Assembly: GCA_964007475.1 (NCBI GenBank)
Contig: OZ023274.1
Coordinates: forward strand, 86,757,936 to 86,821,935
Source: Hybos culiciformis
Lineage: Eukaryota > Arthropoda > Insecta > Diptera > Hybotidae
Direction: 5' to 3'
DNA: 64,000 bases
Shown here: positions 46,400 to 58,315 of the stretch, piece after piece
Numbering within the stretch: position 1 is the stretch's first letter
Layout: every line of letters begins with the position of its first letter
Made by a program: the position numbers and the translations under genes
Notes under the pieces: model-generated
What the model was told of the DNA's origin: nothing
Database searches by the model: none
The model's input: only the letters and a program-made list of their open reading frames with translations

Positions 46400-49300
46400 A
46401 TGACAATAAATTTAAATTTTTTGATAGTTGTATTTTTTATATTTTTAGTGAGTATTGAATGTAATATACCAAAAATAATTTTCACATTGAACTCATTATA
46501 AGGAAGTTATGACCTGGGAAAAAAAATAAATATTACGCAGTACGCCTAATAGATAAAATAAAAAATTGAATTGAGATCTGATTTTTTAAATTGTATTTTC
46601 ATTTACGTCCTTGATCTGAATGACGTTATTAGTTTAATTGAGTATAGGACAGTAACACTGAAAAGACACAAAATTTAATAGAGGTTCATTACTACCCTGA
46701 ACAGTCTCATACTCGGTTAAACTAAAAATATAAGCTATACGTAATACACATAAAGGTATATCCACATACGTCACGTCACCAAACCATCAAAATTAAAACT
46801 CGTTCGCAACGTTATATTTTTTTTGTGACGGGCGGCATTTTGATGCGTTTGAAGGGACACATTTTTTTTTTATTTAAAAAATAAAACCCAAATTTTTGGC
46901 TATTGACAAATTGGATGATATAGATGGTTTTATAATATACAATACAAAGACTGCGAGACCATATTAACCGTATAAATATAATTTTAATATAAGAGTTGGT
47001 GTAGCATCACTCAATCTTGAATTTCTTATCAATACTTAGTAAATGAAAAAAGCAAAGCAAACAATACGTAAAATACAAATGAAATATTTTAATATAAGCG
47101 TCATACTGTTATCTTTAATTTAATTTACATATTATGCAAAAAAGAAGCATAGTAATTTTGTCTTCAGTAATTACTTTATCATTTAAGTGAACTTTATATA
47201 TATACTACTCAACTAATTATAGATAAATGATAATTGATTTTACATTACAATTGACTATTTTAGCCTAGTTACATACAAAATATAATACTAACTATTATTA
47301 TTTTAGTTTAATCCAAACAATATTTATGGAGCATCACAGACAAGGCCCAAGAATTTAACTTTAACACCAGCGGACACACCAAGTTTACCAACACCTCAGC
47401 CATTGATTGCTGCAAAAACAAATCCTAACATAACAAAAGAAGTGCCAGAGATTGATTACAAGAAAGAAGAGTATGATGCTAGAGTAATTATTGAAGCGGC
47501 TTCTCACAGTATGGTGCGAACATGGCTGGAGCTGAGAAATACTTTTATCAAATCTAATGAAAAATATAATCAAGACAAATCTGGGCCTACAACCCAAGAA
47601 ACATTAACAAAATATAGACATTTTATTAATGAATTGGCAACAAATTTGAGTACATTTCATATTCATCATTTTGAAAATGAAGGAGTGAAACGTCAAATTA
47701 AATATTTAAGTAAATTACAATTAGAAGGATTACCAGATGAAAAATATGGAAAATCAATGAATGCTTTGAGAGCATTAAAAAACCTGGTATATTCGAAAAA
47801 AATTTGCCCTTTTGCAGATAAATGTACGGATCCTTTACCATATTGGCCTAATATCACAGAAGCTATTGAAAGAACCCAAAGTGAGCCAAAGCTTAAATAT
47901 TATTGGAAAACCTGGAGAGATGAAATAAGTGTAGATGCGAAAAAAAATATCATAAATTATATAGATTTCTTTAGGCAAGCGGCTATTATAAACGGTAAAT
48001 ATGTATTTAAAATTCGATCTGTTTTGACCTTAAAAATTATTTCGAGTTCGTAAAAACTAGTTTATTAATTTCTAATATTACTTATAATTACAACGTTCAT
48101 ATAGAGTTCATACTCAGTTTTCAACCTTATTTCTGACTAATAAATCAAGAAATTTTTAATGTATTCAAAAAGAATTAATGTACGCAATTATCATTTTAAC
48201 TTTACATTAATTACACATTGTTGGTATCTATATAATATATTTAATGAAAAATATATATACTTATAAAATAAAAATATTAATTTAAGGACATTATACGCCT
48301 TCAAAAACCTGGTATTTGTATTATGAGGAAAATGATAATTTATTAAATGAAATTGAGGAAGCATTAACAAATATGATGGATTTATATAAAGAATTTCACG
48401 GTTTCATGCGAAATCTACTCCACAATAAATTCAATTCAAGTCAAGTTGACAATAGTAGCCCAATTCCACATCATTTAATGGAGCAAGTTATAATGCACGC
48501 ATGGAGAGCGAAAGCTTTATTTAAGCCACCATATCCAAAAAAACCATTACCAAATGTAAAAGATAAAATGGATTATTTACGTTACACTCCTCTTAAAATT
48601 GTTGACGTTAGTGAACAATTTTACACAGACATGGGATTTCAGCGACTACCGTTGTAAGAAAAACCAAAAAAAAAACCAAATATTGAATCAAAATTTTAGG
48701 AAGATATGTATATGAGTAAAAATAGGTTATAGGTTCAATATACTTAATGTTAATATTAAAATTTGATAATATATAGAGTCACATATGTTTTTCACAATTT
48801 GGTTTGGTTGTATTATAAATAACACCAATGATTTATTATCAAATGCATATCTATATATATAATGATTATTATCAGAAGATGTTCGAATAATTGGATTTAT
48901 TTAAATTATTATTTGTTAATAATTGTTAATTAAAAGATTATAAAAATAATAATGTATTTATTTTTAGTGAATTTTGGTCAAAATATTTGCGACTAATGTC
49001 AGACGAGGAGCCATCTGATGAATGTAAAGCTGAAACATATTATTTTCATGACACGGCAGCTTTGAAGTATTGCCCGACAGTTGATTTTAAAAAATTTCTT
49101 CAAATGCATGGCAATCTAGCTGAAATCCATTACAACTATCTTCGAGGAAATTTACCGTTTGGTCTAGATGCTGAAGCTTGTCCCGGTTTTGGAGATGCAA
49201 TAGGTGAAGCTGCCATTATTGCTGCTGGAACCCCAAGCCATTTACAGCGGAAACAACTTTGGGATAATTATGCTTTAGATACTGAATTGGCGACAAATCG

Positions 49301-51167
49301 TTTATTCCGAATGGTATGTTTTCTAGAAAATAACTTAAAAGCGGTTTTGACAATCAGAATAGAATCATTAAAAATATTAATATTACACAAAGTATTATTT
49401 CTTACAACTTCCTAAATTAGCATTAATACAATATATATTTACATTTACGTGTATTTTCATTTATTAACAATCAACATAAATAATATTAAAACAAATAACC
49501 CAAATTAAAAACAATATAATAATGAAAAAGAGTATACGCAAAATACATAACATCTGCGACTGCTAACTTAGTATTGAGTTAAAGTTATACTATACTTTAA
49601 GTTTAATAACTTCGCTACACTTCAGGTTAGCAACCATGAATTTCTTGGTTTGAAAGTAGGTTGGCGAATGGGGTGACACACTTATAAAAGATGGTTTGGT
49701 TTGAAATTAAAAAAAAATTCTTTGTAAAATTAAAAAAAAATTCTTTGTAAAATAAAATTTTATTTTTTCGTAATTTAAAAAAAAAAATGAATTTTTTTAA
49801 TTTAAAAAAAAAATGGAAAATAAAAATAATATTCAATTTTTTTTTTTAAATATTTTAATTTTTTTTCTTTTTTGACAACCTACAATTTATTATTATTTTT
49901 TTTATATCGAAGCATTTTAAAGTATGATTTTTTCTGTAAATTTTCTGCAAATTGACAGGTTATACCTTTTTTTTTTTTTGAAATGCAATAAAACTATGTA
50001 GTAAAATTTCTAGGTTTGTGTCGAACCTACTTTCAAACCATGAAAAAAAAAATAAAAAATTTATATGGCAAACCAAGTAACAAACACAGAACGAACCCAT
50101 TTTTTTCTGCAAAACATGGAATTCTGTGTTTGTAACCTGAAGCGTAGCGAAGTTATAAGTGTTATAATCGTAATCTTAAAAACACGTTACGCCTTACAGA
50201 ATATACAATATAAAAATATCAAAAAAAATTTAACTTTCAAAGTGATATAAATTAATAATTTTTTTTTTTTCAGGGTGTTCATACTATATTCACTATTCCA
50301 CAATATTTTGTAAACGAAAAATTCTGGGTGGAACTTCTCGATAATAAAATTAAAGCAGACAATATGAATTGTAAATATTGGGAAATTCAACAAAAATATG
50401 CTGGTGTTACTGCTCCAGAAAAGAGAAATAACAAGCAATTTGATGTTGGTTATAAGTTCTATTCAGGAATTGATCCAAAAAAAGCTACAACAAAGTATTT
50501 TGAAAACATTGAATGTTGAATAAATATATATATTTATCATTTTCAGAATAAATATGTACTTGCTATTTTTAGAAAATTACTATCTGAACTTTTGGGCTAC
50601 CAATTTTTCCGGGCTTTGTGCATTAAAAGTGGTCAATATCGGCCCGGAGATAACCAATATCCATTACACAATTGTGATTTTTCAACTGATGCAGCATCAG
50701 GAAAACTTATTCAGTATAATTTTTTTGCTTTAAATTCTAATAAGAAACAAGGATCATAATATCTATTTAATTTTTTTAAGAGATGTAATGGCACTTGGTT
50801 CAACACAACACTGGCGTGATGTAATGCAAATGCTAACAGGCGAGAGAAAAATAACAGCAACAGGAATATTAGAATATTATGAACCATTGTACGCTTGGTT
50901 GAAAGAGGAAAACAAAAGAAATAATGTTCAAGCTGGTTGGACTACAGATAATGGTTAGTTTTTCAAATAAAAACACATTATATTCATATTTTTTAAGTTA
51001 CTCAACAATTATTGTAAATATTTAATTCGTAAATCAAAGACTCCATAATTGTTCGCACGTTCGGAAATTTTTTAAAGAACATTTATATTTTTCCTGATTT
51101 CCTGATTACTGTATTTACTAATTTTATAATACATAATATTAATTTTTTAGCTTGTGACGATAAGTGA
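46400..51167 (+). CDS. ACEL9: ACE-like M2 pseudopeptidase with Pro/Thr N-extension
   Basis: Exons 46400-46447, 47307-47994, 48287-48653, 48968-49313, 50274-50494, 50573-50713, 50781-50953 and 51151-51167 total 2001 nt (666 residues). The leader exon encodes MTINLNFLIVVFFIFL. The mature protein starts with about 50 residues rich in Pro, Thr and Asn that the other copies lack. All three disulfide pairs are kept (ICPFADKC with one residue fewer, EC...YC, LC...NC). The HEXXH position (49110-49124) reads GNLAE, and the third ligand site reads GFGDAIGE. If the donor at 50954 is used, a 17-nt last exon adds CDDK and TGA, matching the size and phase of the last exon of ACEL4. Otherwise a TAG at 50956-50958 ends the protein. 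An AATAAA lies at 51257-51262. A MITE (49606-50156) fills the intron before exon 5. It is separated from the other copies by the NAGLU gene. Confidence 0.9.
49606..50156. mobile_element. MITE in an ACEL9 intron
   Basis: The ends are inverted copies of ATAACTTCGCTAC.CTTCAGGTTA. Inside them lie further inverted pairs: TTTGAAAGTAGGTT near the left with its complement near 50020-50035, and CAAACACAGAA with TTCTGTGTTTG near the right. The interior holds long A/T runs and a duplicated AATTCTTTGTAAAAT word. No target duplication beyond a possible TA is visible. It sits between exons 4 and 5 and leaves both splice sites untouched. Confidence 0.7.
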
Positions 51168-54100
51168 GCAGAATATTGCCACGAGCCATGAGCCAGTCTG
51201 TGGTTTAAATCTAAAATATTTTTTCTGTAGATAAATCAGTGTACAATAATACCAATAATAAATTTATTTGTATTATTTAAAATCTTGTTTCAGTGTACTA
51301 AATATTTTTTTTAAATAAATTTTTATTTTTTTAATAAATTGGAGTATTTCTTTTTTGAGAGTTTATGAAACTATTGTCACGTTTCGTTTTTTAAGTATAT
51401 ATTTTTGAATAATAAGTAAATTTTTGAAATGTAGCCCCCAAAACATTATCCTTGTACATATATGCAGCAATTTCTTCAATATGTATATATATATTAATTT
51501 GCAATGCTATAATACCTAAGTTTATTATAACTTCTAATGAAAAAAACATTCTCCATATAATTAAAGTTTCCTTTAAAATCAGATAAAATCAATTAGAAAA
51601 TATTATTATTGTCACTTCTACAAACTTGTTAAAAAATAAAAAAAATAGCATGCATGAATTCATTAACATGTCAAATTCACAAATTAGATAAAGATTTAGA
51701 AGTATTCAATTAATTTTTCATCAGATATAGAAGACATTTCAATGACACGCACTGTTAGACAAAAACTTTCTTAAACAGAACAATATATCGCAAGCTTGTT
51801 GTAAATATACATAATGGAAATTTGAACTATGATTCTTACATATAGAAATAATAAATAGATATACCTATTAAAAAAATTCTTATTTTAAAAATTCATAGTG
51901 TTTTTTTTTTCAAACCTTTTTAATCTTAGTAAATTTCTCTTGCTTTTACTTCATAATTAATTAGGCACATTTTGTAATTAAAACGTTATTAATGACGAAT
52001 CGTATGAATTTAATAAATATAATTATAAATCTATTTATTTATTCACATTTCGCTGTCAAATCAAGAATATGTACATATTACTAAAGAAGGATTTCAAAAC
52101 CTTTATCAATGTTCTGTTTCATTTAAGAAGAAAAATATTGATTGATGAGAAATAATATATTAATACACATTATATGTATTATAAATCTCATACATGTACT
52201 ATACATAAATTTGTGTTATTATAAAAGTCAATGTAACTTTAATTTAATACGTTTTTTTTTTTAATAACTTTTTGCATAAATAAACTAAAAACCAATGTGG
52301 TAAAATGTGGTAATTTTAAATTTTCATTGGTGTAGAAATTTTTTTTAATGAAAATAAAGATTAACGATAAATGAGTAGGTAAATGTGTAATATAAAATAT
52401 TCAATATTAGGAAAGAAAAAAATTATTATGGAACCGAAATCTTAATATATTAAGATTACTATAATTTTTTTTTTTAATGTTAATTTTCAATATAATTTTC
52501 AAACAATGTTAATTTTCAATATCATTTTCAGCCTGTCTGTTTAAAAAAGTAACTTTTCTTACAAATCTGTTTTGAAAATTTCGATTGATGTCTTCTCAAG
52601 GTTTTTACTTTCAACTCAAAAAATCTTATACAAATTCTTCTACAGAATAATTAGAAAAATAGAATCGTGAAGATGCTCTGGCTGTCTGAAATTGACATCC
52701 ATTTTTGGAGATATAACTAACTAATTACTAAATTGTAGTAAAGGTTAAGCAACAAAAGTAGCTCTCAACAACAATAGCATTCAATTTGATTTTTTACTCG
52801 AAATATAATTGATTCCTGTTGAAACTTTATAGGAAATATACATATAATTCAAATTAAGAACTAATCAACATCGATACTATTTGTTATTTGAAATCAAAAT
52901 TATATATCTATACTTTTTTCATAATTTCTTTTCTTTGTTCGTGAATCAATTATAAAAGTTTCTTTTTAATTTAATTTTGATAAATTTTTCACATTGATGC
53001 AGGTAAATAAATTTTCCGATCAGAATAAAATGGCACTAAGTAAATAATTAAATTTTTGAAACCACCAAAAAACAAAAAATAAATACTTAAAATATTTTTT
53101 TTTTTAAATAAATACTACATTTATTTTTTCCAATTAATTTTCTTTTACTTCCAATTCAACTCTTTTATAATTTTCTTCAAGAAAAAATAATTTTGCCTTT
53201 AGCAATTAAAAAATAATAATAATTATTTTGGTATTTTATGGAAGTTTACAATTTAACTGGGTTTATTATGTTAAATTTAATTTAATTTTCAATTTGTACC
53301 TAATTACGGTTGAATTATGTTGTTGTTCAAACAAACAAACAAATGACAATAATTATTTATGTAGACATTTCAAATGTCGCTACAGTGGTTTTTCTAAGAA
53401 CCTTTATTGTATAGAAAATTGCTTTAGCAGAACAAAAAAAAAAATGATGTTTTAAAATTGTCGAATATGAATACACAGAAGTCTCTCCAAAAATGTTAAT
53501 ATCATAAATAATGTATGCCATTTCAGAGCCTATTTCATGAACTTGCAGAAGAGATATAAATATAGCCAAAAATAAGATAGTTTTTTTTTATAACTTGAAA
53601 ATAATTTTTATTTCTTAAATTGCTTTTTCATTTTCCGAAAATCTTCTGAACAGATGGAAATATCTTTATTCTATTTTCCTTTCCAATTATACATTTTGCA
53701 CTATCGAAGTATAGCATTCATGTTTTCTTTTATTCGAAAAAAGAAAATTATTTTTTTTTTTTCTATTTTTTTGTTATAATTTTGCATTTTAATCTTATTT
53801 TCAATTCTTTTCTGTACATTTTCATCCTTCAAAATTTTATTCAATTTTCATTCAAAATAAAAAAAAAATTAAAATTTAAATAAATTGTAAGAATATACAT
53901 ATATCGCTCATAAAACATAAAACAAAAAACCTTGCACCAAAACTGACAGTTTCACTATATATAAATACTTTTCGATTTGATATATTTTAACAATCTGTAA
54001 ATCAAACTTTTTAAGTGGAGTTCTCATTTGTATAAACTACTGAAAGATAAGCTAATTATAGAAATCTAAAGATAAAAAACTATTACACAAATCTGGATCG

Positions 54101-54562
54101 AAATCCTTTGTCACCTTCCAATCAGAATTTTTGAATACAGTCGGTGTCTGAACATTAAGTTTCTACAATACGCAGCTATTTTGTATCTAGCCATATTTTA
54201 ATTTTCATCTATAAAATAAAATAAACTTTTAAAAAAATATAACTGAAAGTTTTTGCTGTGAATTGGGTATTAGAGAGTCCACTTTTATATATATTAGCAT
54301 GCAAAATAAATATCCCTAGTTAAAATCAAATAATTCTAGATGTATGTATAATTTTATTCAAAAATCAAAACTCAATAATTTGCAAAATATACAATGGTTA
54401 AATACTCAGTAAGTCAATCTTAATTCACAGTTTTTATTTCATTCAATGGTTTTTCTGTACTGAACTCAATTTTTTTTTTATTATGTTGGCAAATGCCCAA
54501 CCAATCAATCTATTCTACTGGGCATCCTTCTCTTTTAAAATTAAATTCATCATCAAAATATT
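51168..54562. other. Intergenic right of ACEL9
   Basis: About 3.4 kb, AT-rich, with the ACEL9 AATAAA at 51257-51262. Open frames here are short and biased in composition. No gene or transposon end is recognised. Confidence 0.5.
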
Positions 54563-54991
54563 ATGATTGAAAAAGAATATTTGTTGTGGCAAAAAAAAAA
54601 ACTTTTGAAAAAATTAAAACAAAAAAAAAGAAAATATTGGCATATATTCAAAACTTATAATTCCCATACAGTTATTGAATTTACTTGTTTTTATAATAGA
54701 GGAATGCACAAAGATAAAAATGTTTGCTATCATATAGGTAACATTTTCTTAAAGAATGTATTTTACAAAATAATTTTTCGAGAATTTTATTCAGTATGTA
54801 TTGGTATATTTATTGCAACAATTATAAATTCCAAATTTATTTTAATCATGAGGCTTTTTAGGGCAAGAACAGGAATAGTAAAGAAAGGAATGTTGATGAA
54901 GTCAATAATGATTATTAAGTTTCTTCATGGATATATAAATTTTAATTTTTTCCAACTTTTATTGCTTAGACGAGTTTGGGACTTAGGTTAA
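54563..54991 (+). CDS. Unassigned ORF, 142 codons
   Basis: It starts MIEKEYLLW, continues through a Lys-rich stretch and a Cys-containing middle (EFTCFYNRGMHKDKNVC), and ends with Phe/Ile-rich segments and RRVWDLG before TAA. I do not recognise a family. At about 25% GC a stop-free run this long is not expected often by chance in 64 kb, so it may be a gene fragment, a decayed transposon frame or a lineage-specific gene. The composition is strongly biased to AT-rich codons, which lowers confidence. Confidence 0.25.
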   Translation: MIEKEYLLWQKKKLLKKLKQKKRKYWHIFKTYNSHTVIEFTCFYNRGMHKDKNVCYHIGNIFLKNVFYKIIFREFYSVCIGIFIATIINSKFILIMRLFRARTGIVKKGMLMKSIMIIKFLHGYINFNFFQLLLLRRVWDLG

Positions 54992-56384
54992 ATCATTCCA
55001 TGTTAATGTCTAAAATTAAACTGAAGCAAGAGAAAAATTAAAATACTTAAAAAGTATGTTTTATTATAATACATTTTACAAAACCATTGAAACTTTTCCT
55101 AATGAATATTATTATCAAACAATATTTGTACAAACTTTAATATTATAATTTTTTTCTCAAGTTGAATTTTTAAACTTGCGTTAAATTTTTTCTTTTAACT
55201 AAAAAATGTATCATTTTAACCATACATTATGTAGAATACAAAATAAATTAAAAAAAATGTAAATATTGTGTGTGACGTGATGTTTTATTTTCTTTAAACT
55301 TTAAATTTAAAATGTACATAGTTGAGTAGGTACTTTTGTATTGCAAATTTTTTTTTTTTGAATTTTGTCACAAAAATTCCAGAGACTACCGAATATAGGT
55401 AGAGTTATAGGATTTATGGATAAAATTCAAATATTTGTGCAATTTCATATTTATCTCTAAAAATAATTAAGAGATTCATTAAACTACTATATGAACTTTA
55501 TTTCCATAAACGTATTTGCAATAATTCAACGATTGCAATAATCCACTCCACCATCCTTTCGAAATATTTGATCTCTTTATTATGAAAGTTCATTAGAATG
55601 AAGTCAAGCAGTTGAGAAGGTTTAATTCAATTACTATAATTTCTTTTTATACCAATTTAATACAATGCATTAAGCTTCAGGTCTGCGACTGACTTTCTTA
55701 AACTATGTTGAACGGTCGTTAAAATACAATAATATTTTATCTATTTCCAGTCAAAGTAATAAAAATTTATAATTTCTGTATTGCGAAGTTATATTTGCAA
55801 ATTAAATTAAACTTTTTCTTTTTTTTTTTGAGAATTAAATTACAAAAGTTTTCTCATAAAATAAAAAAACACAGAAAAGTGATAAAGATTGTTATTCAAA
55901 GCGAGGAAATAAATTCATAAAAAATAAATTTAAATAAAGTACTTAAAATTGTTGAATTTAAACTTCAAAATTTTTCTTTAATAACTAATACCATTCAAAG
56001 GCGAATTTATTAAGTGGTATTTTTAAGCGAAATTGAAGTTTACAGTTTACACTGAAAAAATAGTTCAAATGGTGCAAAAAATATGTTCACTGAGTATATT
56101 TTTTCAAACTTTTAAAGAGAATCTAAAAATATAAAATCAATACGAATATTGCAAAAAACATCAAAACACTTGCAATCTTAATATTTATGGATTTTGGGGA
56201 TTAATCGGTTGACGTCTGATATAATGGAAAAATAAAATCACTTAAAAAATGTGTTTTTTTAAAATGTCTATTTTGTGTAATGTAAAGAAATTCATGTAGA
56301 CGTAATAGTGGTTTTTATGCACAATTTTATATTTATTAATTTTCCTTGAGAAAGTTACATCAACATTTAACAATGGAAAAATAA
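54992..56384. other. Non-coding stretch, 55-56.4 kb
   Basis: About 1.4 kb of AT-rich sequence. I see no gene, repeat array or transposon terminus in it. Confidence 0.5.
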
Positions 56385-56449
56385 ATATTTATAAACATAA
56401 ATAACATATTTACAAACATAAATAACATATTTATAAACATAAATAACAT
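56385..56449. repeat. 21-bp tandem repeat, 3 copies
   Basis: The unit ATATTTATAAACATAAATAAC repeats three times with one substitution in the middle copy (TTTACAAAC). Confidence 0.8.
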
Positions 56450-56893
56450 TTTTTTTTTGTTATAAAATATAGGTCAAATGAAAAAAATAAAGGTAAAATG
56501 TATGTTATTTCATTTTTATCCTATATATTTGAAAAATTATATGATGAATTTGAAGAAAAAATTATTTGTTAGTCTGGAGAAAAATTTCATGTGTACGTTT
56601 TTTTAAACATTAAAGAAGTTGTCTAAATAATAAATAATAGATACAAACTTATTCAGCATTAAATTAATAAAAAAAAAAAATATTACGTAGGTACCTGTAT
56701 AAAGAATAAAATTTCTTCATGCAATGTTCAGAAAAATTTAATGAGAGAGTATTTAACAAAACATTATCATGTACTAGAACACTTCAAAAGTAGCAACAAA
56801 AATTCTTCTAATTTAATACAACTAGGCACTTCTTCCTTACTAGCCATCCTGATTATATTCATATAATAGTAAGATATAATAATTATGTAATAT

Positions 56894-57176
56894 CATTGAG
56901 TAATAATGTTTATAAGTGGGACAGAATTCATACAAGTAAATTTTTTTCAAAAATTATGACAATATTTTGAATGTATTGAGTAAAACTTTTTAACTCAAAT
57001 GTGTTTATTCTTAATTTTATTTTTTTTATTATTGTATTAAGAATAAACACATTTGAGCATGAAATTTTTATTCAATACATTGAAAATATTGTCATCATTT
57101 TTGAGTTATTTGAAAAAAAAATTCTGAAATTTACTTGTATGAATTCTGACCCTCTTATAAATATTATTACTCAATG
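56894..57176. mobile_element. Palindromic MITE, 283 bp
   Basis: The two halves are inverted copies over almost the whole length. The first 49 bp (CATTGAGTAATAAT...) match the far end with three mismatches, and AATAAACACATTTGAG words meet near the centre. A 7-bp direct repeat GTAATAT flanks it at 56887-56893 and 57177-57183. Superfamily is uncertain. Confidence 0.8.
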
Positions 57177-57925
57177 GTAATATGTAAATGAAAAATATCA
57201 TTCATTAAAAATGTTTGTTTTGTTTTTTCACTTATTTTTTATGGCAAAAATAAAATTTTAAAGTTTAAATTGAAATTACAACCGAAAATTTTTCTATCTC
57301 CAAAATTATGAACAATTCTAAAACATAAATTGCACACTTAAAGTTCTGAAAGCCCTTTAAAAAAGTTTTATAAATTTTTTTGTGCATTATCTGCAAAACA
57401 AGCAAAGAAGAAAAAAATAGCTCAATTTGTTTTTCTAATAAATAATATTATTGTTATTCTTAAAAAAAAAATTTTAAATTATATATGTACACTGTACATG
57501 CACTGAACATACGTATATATATTAACTATAATATATGCTGTACACATATACCTAATATAAATATCCGGTACCACCGGTCGTATTGGATTGAATCCAAAAA
57601 TTAAATAAATAATTCCTTATATGTTAAACATTTCATTATTTCAAAGAATAACAAAAATTTTCAACCTGTTACACAATGTTTATTTAGTGGAAATTTTTTT
57701 GATAAATTGAATTTTTCTCCCTATGTTTTTTTATTTTTTAATTTGATAAGTATTCTTTTGATTTCTCTATGTCAAAATAACAATTTGTTCGGAAGAATAA
57801 AAATAATAAAAATAAAAAAAAAGTAATAATTTTTGAAAATAATAATTTTATATTTAAATTTCTAGTTTAACCCAAGAGTCCAAGCGTTATTCTCCATTAG
57901 TAATTTTATTCGTTGCCACAGGTTA

Positions 57926-58315
57926 TACCGTATCTGCACTTGGACCTTAAAACTGACCTTTGAGTGGAACTGACCTGTAAACTGACCTGTGAACAGGCCT
58001 TTCTAATACAAAAAAAAGGGAAAAAATAACTAACCTTTGCGTAGAAGGCCAGTTTGTAGACAAAAAGAGTTAGTTTGCAGACAAAAAAGGTTAGTTTGCA
58101 GACATTATAGTTGCCAACTTTTCTTCTTTTTCCTTGTTTTTTTCTGCTTTTTTTCTATTTTCAAAAGGTTGGCAATACAAATTTAAAAATAAACAAGATA
58201 AAAAAGAGTTTGTTTACACATCTTTTTTTTTTTAAGTGTCAAAAATTGGAGTGTGTACGGGTTTCGTTAAAGTGGCCTTAGGAATTAACCTTTGCAGACA
58301 AGTGCAGATACGGTA
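57926..58315. mobile_element. Candidate PIF/Harbinger-like MITE
   Basis: It has perfect 17-bp inverted ends TACCGTATCTGCACTTG (57926-57942 and 58299-58315), flanked on both sides by TTA. Three-base TTA duplications fit PIF/Harbinger elements, though such a short flank could be chance. The interior has three copies of GTTAGTTTGCAGACAAAAA-like sequence around 58040-58105 and GACCT-rich repeats near the left end. Confidence 0.65.

Noticed and set aside
61..51167. ACE copies as decayed pseudogenes
   Set aside because: All nine keep open exons, GT-AG splice sites, phase agreement, signal peptides where visible and nearly all disulfide cysteines, which random decay would not preserve.
53228..53569. 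Overlapping 75- and 70-codon frames on opposite strands
   Set aside because: They are short, composition-biased and overlapping, with no motif or splice support.
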